Counted from the first letter of the stretch, positions 1-8,489 are shown. The stretch is 64,000 nt of DNA from Phormidesmis priestleyi ULC007 (GCF_001895925.1 NZ_MPPI01000013.1:70264-134263), one strand, 5' to 3'. Made by a program: numbers and translations. The notes: generated by a model not told the origin, from the letters alone.

Positions 1-1
1 A

Positions 2-1315
2 GAGCTTGAGGCGTTTGATCCGAGTTTCTTTCAAGGAAAAATCATTATCGATCCAGCAATGGCACTGCGATTATTGCAATCGGACGATGACCCGTGTCAT
101 AGCTTGTGGGTGTTTCGCTATTATGATTTGTGCGATCGAGAGTTCTCAAAATATGGCGAAGCGTTGGTGCGGCTGATCGATTTCATTCGGGCTTTGGCTG
201 AAGTCAAACACGGCATTAAACCCAAGGTAAACATCATTGCTCACTCAATGGGTGGGCTGGTGGTTAGAGAAGCGATTCAGCGCGCTTACCCAAAACGAAG
301 CGTCACGGCTGCCGATGAAGCCATCAACAAAGTCGTCACGTTAGGAACGCCGCACAAGGGCATCGCGTTTCAGGTGCTTCGCGATCTACACTGGTTGGGC
401 ATCGAGTCTGCCGACGAGTTTGAACACTTCAATCCTGACAATCAGGGCCCTGCTAACAGTGCAGGCTATCAGAATTTTGCTCAGTGCTTTCCGCTCGATC
501 GCTTGCTTACCGTCGTGGGCACCAACTATAAGGCTTATAACAATCTTGCTGCGTCTGCCCTGAATCGGGTGTTTTCAGTTGCAGGAGAATTTGGCATGAA
601 CTACAACCGCAGCGATGGTCTAGTCAAGCAAGATTTTGCTCAAATTCCAGGGGCACCTCGGACGTTTGTGCACAAGCCTCATGGCGGGTTTGATTCGTTA
701 ATTAGCGCTCGTGAGTCGTTTGAAGTGGCAACCCGATTCTTTTTTGGCGATGTGCGGGTGCGGCTGCGTCAAGTTCGGGCACGAGTTAAGCGCGGCTTTG
801 ACTTATTTGGCAAAAGCGAGTTTTTCTTTGGCGTATCGATTAAACCGCGTGGCGTAGATTTTGAGTTGTTCCACCAAAGCAAAGAAGCCGAAAATTGTTA
901 CGGGCCGTTTCGCACCGGGGACTTTAGCGATAGTCAGCTTTCTTTTGGGTGGGCAGACGATCGCAAGCTGATTTGGGAAGGGTTTCTCAACAGTGCTGCC
1001 AGTTTGACCCAAACCGATCTCGTAATGCGAATGGAGTTTTATGTCGGTGAACGTGATTTGTTTGGCGTGGGCTTCTCCGATAACATTGTGTTTGCCAAGC
1101 AATATTATGTGCGGGCGATTTTGAAGCCAACCCTTCAGCTTTATCTGTATACGGGTGAAGAGTTTGCTGATGGGGATGACTCGCTAAAAAGTGCAACTCC
1201 GATGCGAAGAGTCAGCGATGGCTGGGAATTTGATATCGTTGGAACTGGCTTTGTCGGAACGTATCACATTGAACTCGATCGGATGCCCGAAGAAGGAGCC
1301 GCGATCGGATTCTGA
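2..1315 (+). CDS. lipase-like alpha/beta hydrolase, 5' end outside window
   Basis: The frame is open from base 2 with no stop, so the ATG at 59 is probably internal and the gene starts left of the window. The nucleophile elbow AHSMGG lies about 63 residues after that ATG and is followed by LGTPHKG, a pattern typical of triacylglycerol-lipase or PGAP1-like alpha/beta hydrolases. The substrate is unknown. After the hydrolase part (to about base 750) come roughly 190 residues rich in beta-type sequence that I do not recognise, perhaps a binding or export domain. A hairpin follows the stop closely. The fold is fairly sure; the exact activity is not. Confidence 0.75.
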   Translation, partial: ELEAFDPSFFQGKIIIDPAMALRLLQSDDDPCHSLWVFRYYDLCDREFSKYGEALVRLIDFIRALAEVKHGIKPKVNIIAHSMGGLVVREAIQRAYPKRSVTAADEAINKVVTLGTPHKGIAFQVLRDLHWLGIESADEFEHFNPDNQGPANSAGYQNFAQCFPLDRLLTVVGTNYKAYNNLAASALNRVFSVAGEFGMNYNRSDGLVKQDFAQIPGAPRTFVHKPHGGFDSLISARESFEVATRFFFGDVRVRLRQVRARVKRGFDLFGKSEFFFGVSIKPRGVDFELFHQSKEAENCYGPFRTGDFSDSQLSFGWADDRKLIWEGFLNSAASLTQTDLVMRMEFYVGERDLFGVGFSDNIVFAKQYYVRAILKPTLQLYLYTGEEFADGDDSLKSATPMRRVSDGWEFDIVGTGFVGTYHIELDRMPEEGAAIGF

Positions 1316-1320
1316 AGGCA

Positions 1321-1355
1321 AAGACCTCTAACTTTTTGAAAAAGTCGGAGGTCTT
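1321..1355 (+). terminator. hairpin after the hydrolase gene, overlapping a ribosome-binding site
   Basis: AAGACCTC (1321-1328) pairs with GAGGTCTT (1348-1355), and the inner ACTTTTT/AAAAAGT arms extend the stem. There is no clear T-tract after it, so termination is uncertain. The right arm holds GGAGG (1347-1351), four bases before the ATG at 1356, so the hairpin could also mask that Shine-Dalgarno sequence. Confidence 0.4.
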
Positions 1356-1526
1356 ATGGTGTCTAGCTACTCAACCGAACGAATTAACCCGTCGAGAAAA
1401 CAAATCGACCTGTTGAGAGAGCGCATTAATCGGTTGAGAGAAGGCATCAACCTGTCGAAAAAACGTATTGACTCGTCAAGCGAATGTATTGACCCGTCGA
1501 GAGAACGAATTGACCTATCAAGATAA
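1356..1526 (+). CDS. small heptad-repeat protein (56 aa), putative
   Basis: An ATG at 1356 follows GGAGG with a 4-base spacer and opens a 56-codon frame ending in TAA at 1524-1526. After an 8-residue leader (MVSSYSTE) the whole protein is seven copies of a 7-residue unit with consensus R-I-(D/N)-x-(S/L)-R-(E/K), one per 21 bp of DNA. Ile at position 2 and Leu/Ser at position 5 give an a/d-like pattern that could form a short basic coiled coil. The repeat length is an exact multiple of three, no copy carries an in-frame stop, and the stop directly follows the last copy, which favours coding. The product is unknown. The alternative is a non-coding tandem repeat that happens to be open. Confidence 0.4.
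   Translation: MVSSYSTERINPSRKQIDLLRERINRLREGINLSKKRIDSSSECIDPSRERIDLSR
1380..1526 (+). repeat. seven tandem 21-bp degenerate repeats
   Basis: Seven consecutive 21-bp units, for example TGTATTGACCCGTCGAGAGA at 1485, run without spacers. The conserved core is ATTGACC-GTCGAGAGAA. Copies differ at roughly a third of positions, and many changes keep the Ile and acidic/Asn residues of the encoded heptad. There are no unique spacers, so this is not a CRISPR. Confidence 0.85.
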
Positions 1527-1666
1527 AGAAATGGTAAACCTTGCGTCTCTACGTTCCCCTATTTTCCGTTCCTTTTTGAAGAGTCTTTAAAGACGATCGT
1601 TGGTTTGTTCTGGCTTGGCTGCGATCGGGCACCTTCGCATTACCAAGATCAATTCTCAGGGAACGC

Positions 1667-2041
1667 ATGATGACGACTCAAAACACGAACAACCGCTTAA
1701 CTCCCAGCATTTTGGGTGCAGACGAAGAGGTGTTCCAAGGATTGCAAACCATTGCTGAATACGCGCCCCAACGCCAAGAAGCTTCAGTCTCCAGGCTCGA
1801 AGCGACTCAGGCTGAGATGGTGAGATTGCAAAAGCTCGAAGTTCAGCTTAAAGCCCAATATCGCGCTGCTTTGGATGCCGCCCGTTTAGCTGAATGGAAT
1901 TTTCACAATGGCATTCTTGAAGCCAAGACTGCTGTAATTGCTCAATTTGGGTCTGACAGCAGCCAAGCTCAAACGATCGGACGTAAGAAAAAGTCGGCTT
2001 ATAAGCGCCCTGCGCGGAGGCAGAAAGTTGCTGTGGCATAA
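1667..2041 (+). CDS. hypothetical coiled-coil protein with basic C-terminus
   Basis: A 124-residue soluble protein that I do not recognise. Residues 40-90 are helical and rich in Ala, Gln and Glu (RLEATQAEMVRLQKLEVQLK), which suggests a coiled coil. The last 20 residues are strongly basic (RKKKSAYKRPARRQK), as in proteins that bind nucleic acid. Two ATG codons in tandem (1667, 1670) could start it. It lies between the heptad-repeat ORF and a palindromic element, in accessory DNA. No signal peptide or membrane segment is seen. Confidence 0.6.
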   Translation: MMTTQNTNNRLTPSILGADEEVFQGLQTIAEYAPQRQEASVSRLEATQAEMVRLQKLEVQLKAQYRAALDAARLAEWNFHNGILEAKTAVIAQFGSDSSQAQTIGRKKKSAYKRPARRQKVAVA

Positions 2042-2107
2042 CCGTGCGGTTCTGTCGGAGACTTGCGTGAATGGGAGTTTGACGAGTTTTGTCGCTGCGA
2101 TTGCGTC

Positions 2108-2234
2108 CCGCCCGTGAATAAATTCCGGGCTAACGGTGCGAAGTCCGTTGAAATGGACTGAAGACCTCCAGATTCGGTTCGGAGTCCCCTTTAGTGGACT
2201 TTCCTCGGTTAGCCTGGATTTCAATCACGGGTGG
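2108..2234. repeat. palindromic MITE-like element
   Basis: Terminal inverted repeats CCCGCCCGTGA (2107-2117) and TCACGGGTGG (2225-2234) enclose GGGCTAACGG / GGTTAGCC arms and two inner hairpins built on AAGTCC..GGACT and GGAGTCC..GGACTTTCC. The whole 127 bp can fold into one nested palindrome. It has no coding capacity. Similar palindromes are widespread in cyanobacterial intergenic DNA; that resemblance is from memory. Confidence 0.6.
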
Positions 2235-2295
2235 AGCAACATCGAAGTGAAATAGACCTCAAAGACTCTCAGACATTCTCTTAGACTGAGAACAA

Positions 2296-2343
2296 AGCGG
2301 GGAGCGATCGCATTAAAAACGATCGCTCCTCGCTTTGCTTTTT
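2296..2343 (+). terminator. Rho-independent terminator
   Basis: GCGGGGAGCGATCG (2297-2310) pairs with CGATCGCTCCTCGC (2320-2333), and the tract TTTGCTTTTT follows. It would end transcripts from the 1667-2041 gene and insulate the toxin-antitoxin operon downstream. The stem is built on a HIP1-type GCGATCG core. Confidence 0.75.
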
Positions 2344-2418
2344 CATCAAGCCCGATCGTCGTTTCGCATTGGGTGCGTGAAACTCTCAATTGAGTTGAAA
2401 GGTTTTAAACTAGACTAA

Positions 2419-2769
2419 ATGGCAACAACGATGGAGAAAGATCACATGGGAACCATTTCAATCCTTTTGGAAAGGGAGATAAACGGTTTTCGCGCTAGTG
2501 TTTTGGGGTTGCCTGACTGTCAGGCTCAGGGTGTCACTCGTGAAGATGCCTTGTCAAATGTGCAAAAAGCATTGAGCAAACGTCTAGAGTCTGCGGAAGT
2601 GGTCACGATTCCCCTGGATTCATTCTCTCTCCCTAAGCTAGCTGGACTTTTTAAAGATGATCCGCAGTGGAATGAATTTCAAGCAGCAATGGCTTCTTAT
2701 CGACAAGAGGTAGATGCTGAACTGGAAGCTGAGTATCTTCAGTCAGATCAGCCAAGTTCAGTCGCATGA
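2419..2769 (+). CDS. HicB-like antitoxin paired with a VapC toxin
   Basis: A 116-residue protein whose first 60 residues have the HicB-type pattern (ISILLEREINGFRASVLGLPDCQAQG), a partial RNase-H-like fold used by antitoxins. A GLFKDD motif and an acidic C-terminal tail follow; the tail probably blocks the toxin. Its stop overlaps the ATG of the PIN-domain gene by 4 bp, so the two are translationally coupled. The ATG at 2446 has a better ribosome site (GGAGA, about 9 bases upstream) and may be the true start. It shares its layout and the GLFKDD motif with the antitoxin at 3817-4191. HicB usually pairs with HicA, so pairing with a PIN toxin is a hybrid arrangement. Confidence 0.75.
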   Translation: MATTMEKDHMGTISILLEREINGFRASVLGLPDCQAQGVTREDALSNVQKALSKRLESAEVVTIPLDSFSLPKLAGLFKDDPQWNEFQAAMASYRQEVDAELEAEYLQSDQPSSVA

Positions 2770-3200
2770 CATTGTGGATATTGGATACAGATCATGTGTC
2801 GCTGTGGCAGCAAGGGCATTCACAGGTGAGTCAGCAGATTGCCGAAAGAGGAATGGGGTCGATCGCGATGACGGTGATTACGGCTGAGGAACAATTGCGA
2901 GGACGATTAGACGTAATCCGACGGGCAGAGTCGGGAACGATGCGGGTGTTGGCTTACGCTCGCTTTCGTGAAACGTTGATTTTTCTGGGGCAGAGTCTGC
3001 GGTTGTTAGAGTTTAGTGCGGAGGCTGATATTGGCTTTGCTAAGTTGAAGCAGCAAAGAATCCGCATCGGTGCCCAAGATTTGCGGATTGCTGCAATTGC
3101 ACTTGCAATAAACGGGACTGTAGTTACTCGAAATCGGCGCGACTTTGAGAAGGTGCCGAGTCTAACGATTGAAGATTGGACGATCGAAAGAAATAGCTAA
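2766..3200 (+). CDS. vapC: VapC-type PIN-domain toxin (ribonuclease)
   Basis: A 144-residue PIN-domain protein. The acidic metal-binding residues are visible: D7 (WILDTDHVSL), E42 (ITAEEQL), D105 (AQDLRIAAIAL) and D126 (TRNRRDF). Such toxins cut specific RNAs with Mg2+ when freed from their antitoxin. The start codon lies inside the antitoxin stop (ATGA). A paralogous toxin (3392-3820) faces it from the other strand, with a palindromic element between them. The full set of catalytic residues suggests an active enzyme. Confidence 0.88.
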   Translation: MTLWILDTDHVSLWQQGHSQVSQQIAERGMGSIAMTVITAEEQLRGRLDVIRRAESGTMRVLAYARFRETLIFLGQSLRLLEFSAEADIGFAKLKQQRIRIGAQDLRIAAIALAINGTVVTRNRRDFEKVPSLTIEDWTIERNS

Positions 3201-3203
3201 ATT

Positions 3204-3316
3204 GGCATTGCTGAATAGAAATGATTGGTAGGGGCAATCCCCCCGTGGTTGCCCTCCGTCAGGGTAGGCACGGGGGCACTACCCCTACAGGCTATTTAAT
3301 CTGATTCTGCAACGCC
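3204..3316. repeat. palindromic MITE-like element with GGCRTTGC ends
   Basis: GGCATTGCTGAAT (3204-3216) and GATTCTGCAACGCC (3303-3316) are inverted ends. The core GTAGGGGCAATCCCCCCGTG / CACGGGGGCACTACCCCTAC is a strong hairpin. The flanks GCTAAATT and GCTAATT look like an imperfect target duplication. It lies between the 3' ends of two convergent VapC genes and could end transcription from both sides. Confidence 0.6.
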
Positions 3317-3391
3317 GCTAATTACGATCGCTGGTTTAGTTTGGAGTTCGCTGAAGTTCGATCGGAGTTTTACATTCGGCGGTGTGTCTCA

Positions 3392-3820
3392 TTAGATTGC
3401 CCAATCTTCGAGACACAAACCTTCTACTAGAGAGAAGTCGCGCTGATTTCGAGTAGCTACTATTGCTCCAGTTGACAGTGCGATCGCAGCAATCTTTAGA
3501 TCTTCTTGAAGTCGCTTTTTTCTCAGCGATCGGTCGAGTTGAAGAAGCTGCGTGTATTGAGTATTTGCAGAGTCATCAAAGTTCAGAATTTGAACTTTTT
3601 TCAAGAAATCTAACGTCAGCGAGAATCGCGTATACAACGAGACAAGCTCACCTGCTAATCGTGGATCATTAATGCGAGTTACCCAACCATTGAAGAGTTC
3701 CTGGGCTGTGATCACTGTTATTGCCACTTCCGAATCTCGTTGCTTGATTCGATCTGTGACTAGCGGATGTCCTTGCAAAGCGAGTGAAACATGATCAGTG
3801 TCTAAAATCCAGAGGCTCAT
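3392..3820 (-). CDS. vapC: VapC-type PIN-domain toxin (ribonuclease)
   Basis: A 142-residue PIN protein with D7 (WILDTDHVSL), E41 (ITAQELFNG), D107 (QEDLKIAAIAL) and D128 (TRNQRDF), the full acidic set of the family. It is clearly a paralogue of the toxin at 2766-3200, with the same opening WILDTDHVSL and the same C-terminal LEDW-type ending. Its start overlaps the antitoxin stop by 4 bp. The two cassettes converge, with their stops about 190 bp apart. Confidence 0.88.
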   Translation of the reverse strand: MSLWILDTDHVSLALQGHPLVTDRIKQRDSEVAITVITAQELFNGWVTRINDPRLAGELVSLYTRFSLTLDFLKKVQILNFDDSANTQYTQLLQLDRSLRKKRLQEDLKIAAIALSTGAIVATRNQRDFSLVEGLCLEDWAI

Positions 3821-4191
3821 GCGTTCGGTTCAATCCACTCGATCGAGATCTCTTCGTTATCTTCGACCTGCCGCTTTGCCCAAAGCTCGTCTGCTAATTC
3901 TGCAAAATAGCGATCGTCTTTAAACAGTCCTAAGAAGGGCGGCCAAGACTGCTCTTTGGAAGAGGCTGAGTCAGCAGTGGGTGAAATGTGGACGGGTAGC
4001 ACTTCGACGGAGGCTAATCGGTCTGATAAAAGTTGCCGAATTGCCGCTAACGCTTCCTCTCTGCTTGAGCGTTCTAGTGTGCAGTTTGGCAAAGCTGGAA
4101 CGGTTGCCAACACACAACCATTTGCCTGTTGCTCTAACAAAATGTGCCACGTAATATCTGTCGAGGATTGGGAAGCGGCATGAAGGTTCAT
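3817..4191 (-). CDS. HicB-like antitoxin paired with a VapC toxin
   Basis: A 124-residue protein. The N-terminal HicB-like part (WHILLEQQANGCVLATVPAL) is followed by a variable linker, the GLFKDD motif shared with the antitoxin at 2419-2769, and an acidic tail (VEDNEEISIEWIEP). AAGGAG about ten bases before the ATG supports this start. It is translationally coupled to the downstream toxin. Antitoxins of this type usually repress their own operon, but this one shows no obvious DNA-binding domain, so control may rely on the toxin complex or on another factor. Confidence 0.75.
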   Translation of the reverse strand: MNLHAASQSSTDITWHILLEQQANGCVLATVPALPNCTLERSSREEALAAIRQLLSDRLASVEVLPVHISPTADSASSKEQSWPPFLGLFKDDRYFAELADELWAKRQVEDNEEISIEWIEPNA

Positions 4192-4361
4192 TGAGCTAGA
4201 CTCCTTTACAGCGTCCTCATTTTAACGTGCGAAGTGGCTAGAGTGCGATCGCTGCTTGCAGAGACTCATGCTCGTGATTTTTCATTCCGAGGTGAGCATT
4301 GCAAGTGCGATCGCATTCCATCAAGCCCGATCGAGGCTTTGCACTCGACATAGCCCAGCTT

Positions 4362-7300
4362 TTAACTTGAAAGCCGATCGAGACTCTGCTGGGCGATCGC
4401 TGCACGATATTCATCGCCAAACTCAACAAAGATCTCTAGTGCTTGCTGTAGACAAGTTTTTGCTTCTGCTTGGTTTCCCTCTGCCTCTGCGAGAAATCCT
4501 AGCTGACCATAAGTGCTGGCTTGCGAGTAGCGATCGTTGAACTCGATGAAGATTTGCAGGGCTTGTTGGTAGTCGGTTCGTGCCTGCTCAAACTCGCGCA
4601 ACTCCTGCGCCACAATGCCTAAGTTGTGGTAGGTGCTGGCTTGCGAGTAGCGATCGTCGAACTCAATGTAGATTTGCAATGCCTGTTGGTAGTTTTGTCG
4701 TGCCTCCTCAAGCTCGCGCAACTCCTGCGCCACAACACCTAATTGGTGACACGTACGGGCTTGAGCGTAGCGATCATTGAATTCGATGTTGATTTGCAGG
4801 GCTTGTTGGTAGTTTTTTCGCGCCTCCTCAAACTCGCGCAACTGCCGCGCCACTGTGCCTAATTGGTGGTACGTGACCGCTTGAGCGTAGCGATCGTTGA
4901 ACTCGATTTTGATTTGCAAGGACTGTTGGTAGTGGGTTCGCGCTTGCTCAAACTCGCGCAACTCCTCCGCCACAACGCCTAAGTTGTGGTACGTGCTGGC
5001 TTGATTGTAGCGATCATTGAACTCGATTTTGATTTGCAGGGCTTGTTGGTAGTTGTGTCGTGCCTCCTCAAACTCGCGCAACTCCAGCGCCACCACGCCT
5101 AATTGTTGGTAGGTACTGGCTTGATTGTAGCGATCATTGAACTCGATTTTGATTTGCAGGGCTTGTTGGTAGTTGTGTCGTGCCTCCTCAAACTCGCGCA
5201 ACTCCAGCGCCACCACGCCTAATTGTTGGTAGGTACTGGCTTGATTGTAGCGATCATTGAACTCGATTTTGATTTGCAGGGCTTGTTGGTAGTTGTGTCG
5301 TGCCTCCTCAAACTCGCGCAACTCCAGCGCCACCACGCCTAATTGTTGGTAGGTACTGGCTTGATTGTAGCGATCATTGAACTCGATTTTGATTTGCAGG
5401 GCTTGTTGGTAGTTGTGTCGTGCCTCCTCAAACTCGCGCAACTCCAGCGCCACACTGCCTAACTGGTGGTAGGTGCTGGCTTGATTGTAGCGATCATTAA
5501 ACTCGATGTTAATTTGCAGGGCTTGTTGGTAGTTGTGTCGTGCCTCCTCAAACTCGCGCAACTCCTCCGCCACCCTGCCTAATTGGTGGTACGTATTGGC
5601 AAGAACCTTTCCTTTAACTTCTTTTGGTATTAGTTCTTCACGTTTTTGAATAAGGTCTAAAGTTATTTTGTAATACTCTCGTGACTTCTCATAGTCTTTT
5701 GCTTCTAAGTATTCACGAGCCAAACAATCAAGAAGCCCCAAGATAATTAGTTCGATTTCAAAACTATGCTCTTCGATAGGATAAGCAGCAAGTTTGTCAT
5801 AAACTGACTGTGCCAACGCAAACTTCCCTTTTTTATCCTTAACTAAACCTAAGTATTGATTGAGACAAGCATAAATTTGAATAGTTAATTTGTCTTTTGC
5901 ATTCAAGGAAATCTGCAAGGCATTGTAGAGATTCTCATACTCTAACTGGCAGAAGTCAATTCCCGTTTGTCGCTCTTGCGGCTCTTTCGAGTCCATTAAT
6001 CGATTGTAATGCCTTGCTCCCCCTAGATAGTGGTTCTTAAAACCCTCAGATAGCGCCTTACGAGTTGCCACATCCAGTTGATTTAGCTTCGTTTTCAAGA
6101 AATAAGGAAACACAGGTTGGATCGTGAGCAAGTGCGGGTTATCTACATTGATTGGCGACAGCAAGCCCCAATCGATCGCTTCCTCTATTGCTCCATCAAA
6201 CTGCTCAAACGGATACCTCTCAAACGGCGCTAACTGCCGCAACTGTTCTGCATATTGTGGCAACGCTGAGTGAAAAAGAAACCCGCTAAAGGTCGCTAAA
6301 CACACCAGCAGCTTTTGAGCATCGGATGACAAATTGCTGTGCGAATACTCCACACATTTCAAAATACTCGCCGTCTTATCCGCGCTCCCCGAATCCAACG
6401 TCACATCCCCCGAATCCAACCCCGCCAAAACCTCCGCCGCCGACCGGCACCGCAGGTTTTCCAACACCCCCTCCATCGCCAACGGATGTCCCGCCAGCAG
6501 CTTCATCAGCTTCTTAAAGTCGTCACTTTTCCGCAGCCGCTCAATCTTGCCCTCGTTTTGCACCTGTCGCGCCAAAATCTTCTCAGCCAGTGCCGTGCGC
6601 GACTCCTGATCTAACCCCCGCAACTCATAGACCGCTCCCTTTAGCACTCCATCTAGCCACGCCTCCCGACTGCGAGAACCCAACACCACCTTTGTTTTGC
6701 CCCCCACCAATCGTCGCAAAAAGTCCCGCAGCTTCTCCTGCTCCTGCAAGTCCAGCGTGTTTTGAATCGCCAACGCCTGCCCCGTCACCGACTCCAAATT
6801 ATCCAACATCAGCCCAAACGGCTGCGAGTTGAGCGTCGCTGCCAGCTTTTGCACCTGCGCCCCCACCGACATCACCTGAAACTGCGCCGCCTCATATTTG
6901 TCATAAACCCGCTGACCGATCGCAAACAAAATCTGCTCCAGCGTGTGCGCCTTTTGGTCATAGCCAAAATAAAACACCTCTTTGACAAACTGCGTCGTCT
7001 GCCACCACTCGCGCAAATAGTTGAGCAGCGTCGTCTTGCCCGTGCCCCCCATGCCCTGCACCAGCAAAACATTTTGCCGCAGCAGCGATCGCTCAATCTT
7101 CAAAATCTCCAAATCGCGACCCACAAACCCATAGGGCGGCGCTTCAAACCGATAGGCAAGCTCCTGCTGCTGCCAATACGCCTCCTCTTCTTGCGGCGTA
7201 AAGCTCCGCAGCCCAAAATCGACCTGACCGCGCCGATAGACTACAGGCAACAGCCAATCCTCTAAGCTAATCGTCTGATTAAAATATGCCTTGCGCTCCT

Positions 7301-8387
7301 GACGATCGCACAACGCTTTTCGCCCTAGCCTAATCGCCTCATCCAGCGACTTTTGGGCAAACAACTGCTGATAGAGCGTCGTCATCAAAATCTTCGCCGC
7401 CGTCACCGTGACGCTATAGCCCATCGCCAACACCGTCTGCATCCCCGCTGCCATCAACGCCGCGCCTAGACTCGTCTCCCGCTCATCGCCTCTGACTTGC
7501 TTCGCCGACTGACACGCATTCAAAATGCACACCGGGACATTCTTGCCAGTCAGCAAATCTGCCAACTCTGCCGCAACTCGCAGATCCGATTTCCCTGGAA
7601 TGCCGCTCTCAAACGACAGAAACCCTTTCACGCCCTCAAACGACTCAACCTGCTCCCCAAAAGCTCTAAACGTAAAGCGATCGCGCGGCATCGACTTCAA
7701 TTGCTCATAGCTCATCACCGCCCCGTGCATATCTAAATGAACGATGTGATAGAATCCCGCGCCCTTCTCCTCCAAATGATTTGATAACGCCTCAAACGTC
7801 GCAGGACGAAGCAGATCAACATTCACCCGCAGATTGCTTTGTTGAATCAACTCAATCAACGGACGCGAAATGGTGCGATGGTTGACATCGTTTTCTTCTC
7901 CCGGTCGCGCCGTCACCACCAGCAAATTAATCACCGCAGAAGGAGCCACGATCGCCTGTTCCGCTCTAGCCTCCACCAGCTTTCGCACCATCACCCGATC
8001 GACCGCCAACGGTCTGGGCATCTGAGGATCATGCAACGCCTCCCAATGCAGCGCCTGAAACTCTGGACTGTTGCCTATAATCTCAATCTGCCTAATCGAA
8101 CTCCGAATTCCCTTGTACTCACTGTAAGCATCGACATCCCGCTTAAACACTTGCTCAAACAGCGATTCGCCATACGATCGCACACTCACTTTTGCCGCCT
8201 CTGCCTTCACCGTATCCAAACCGGGAAACACTAACCACCGCTCAAAATACCATTCCAGCCGCTCTTCATCTAAAGGCGTAAACGGGTCGCAAACCTCGAT
8301 CTGATACTCATTATCACCGTCAAACTTTAAGACCGCTTTGAACCCAGTTTCCGTCTTTTGCTGCTCTCGAATGGTAATGATAGACAT
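4362..8387 (-). CDS. CHAT-STAND-TPR protein (caspase-fold NLR-like sensor)
   Basis: A 1341-residue protein with three parts. Residues about 150-385 are a CHAT peptidase domain with catalytic His (HLDMHG, H221) and Cys (LNACQS, C292), so it looks active. Residues about 420-850 are a STAND/NB-ARC-type ATPase with Walker A GMGGTGKTT (445-453) and a Walker-B-like LMLDN near 526-530. Residues about 935-1330 are ten to eleven TPRs with a 40-residue period. This is the layout of NLR-like sensors: TPRs bind a trigger, the ATPase oligomerises, and the CHAT protease cuts a target. The central TPRs are identical at DNA level over nearly four units. A small membrane protein is transcribed divergently 100 bp away. 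The role in defence or cell death is inference; the domain calls are firm. Confidence 0.9.
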   Translation of the reverse strand: MSIITIREQQKTETGFKAVLKFDGDNEYQIEVCDPFTPLDEERLEWYFERWLVFPGLDTVKAEAAKVSVRSYGESLFEQVFKRDVDAYSEYKGIRSSIRQIEIIGNSPEFQALHWEALHDPQMPRPLAVDRVMVRKLVEARAEQAIVAPSAVINLLVVTARPGEENDVNHRTISRPLIELIQQSNLRVNVDLLRPATFEALSNHLEEKGAGFYHIVHLDMHGAVMSYEQLKSMPRDRFTFRAFGEQVESFEGVKGFLSFESGIPGKSDLRVAAELADLLTGKNVPVCILNACQSAKQVRGDERETSLGAALMAAGMQTVLAMGYSVTVTAAKILMTTLYQQLFAQKSLDEAIRLGRKALCDRQERKAYFNQTISLEDWLLPVVYRRGQVDFGLRSFTPQEEEAYWQQQELAYRFEAPPYGFVGRDLEILKIERSLLRQNVLLVQGMGGTGKTTLLNYLREWWQTTQFVKEVFYFGYDQKAHTLEQILFAIGQRVYDKYEAAQFQVMSVGAQVQKLAATLNSQPFGLMLDNLESVTGQALAIQNTLDLQEQEKLRDFLRRLVGGKTKVVLGSRSREAWLDGVLKGAVYELRGLDQESRTALAEKILARQVQNEGKIERLRKSDDFKKLMKLLAGHPLAMEGVLENLRCRSAAEVLAGLDSGDVTLDSGSADKTASILKCVEYSHSNLSSDAQKLLVCLATFSGFLFHSALPQYAEQLRQLAPFERYPFEQFDGAIEEAIDWGLLSPINVDNPHLLTIQPVFPYFLKTKLNQLDVATRKALSEGFKNHYLGGARHYNRLMDSKEPQERQTGIDFCQLEYENLYNALQISLNAKDKLTIQIYACLNQYLGLVKDKKGKFALAQSVYDKLAAYPIEEHSFEIELIILGLLDCLAREYLEAKDYEKSREYYKITLDLIQKREELIPKEVKGKVLANTYHQLGRVAEELREFEEARHNYQQALQINIEFNDRYNQASTYHQLGSVALELREFEEARHNYQQALQIKIEFNDRYNQASTYQQLGVVALELREFEEARHNYQQALQIKIEFNDRYNQASTYQQLGVVALELREFEEARHNYQQALQIKIEFNDRYNQASTYQQLGVVALELREFEEARHNYQQALQIKIEFNDRYNQASTYHNLGVVAEELREFEQARTHYQQSLQIKIEFNDRYAQAVTYHQLGTVARQLREFEEARKNYQQALQINIEFNDRYAQARTCHQLGVVAQELRELEEARQNYQQALQIYIEFDDRYSQASTYHNLGIVAQELREFEQARTDYQQALQIFIEFNDRYSQASTYGQLGFLAEAEGNQAEAKTCLQQALEIFVEFGDEYRAAIAQQSLDRLSS
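4996..5453 (-). repeat. perfect 120-bp tandem repeats inside the CHAT-STAND-TPR gene
   Basis: Blocks 5041-5160, 5161-5280 and 5281-5400 are identical base for base, and the identity runs on at both sides (about 4996-5453). Each block encodes one 40-residue TPR. Outside this core the units diverge. Perfect identity including silent positions points to recent tandem duplication or gene conversion, and so to copy-number variation between strains. Confidence 0.95.
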
Positions 8388-8489
8388 GGGCGATAATTTC
8401 CTGTCTAGAAGCGTGCATTAAAGACTACATTCTTCTAACACAAGCTCCCAGAAAAATCCGCAACAAACCAAACGTTGGAAGAAAACTCT

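Noticed and set aside
1380-1526. Tandem 21-bp repeats as a CRISPR array
   Set aside because: Repeats abut without spacers and diverge like coding repeats; no cas genes nearby.
6326-8234. Several open frames on the plus strand opposite the CHAT-STAND gene
   Set aside because: They lie antisense to a gene with clear domains, show Pro/Arg-rich frame-shadow composition and lack ribosome sites.
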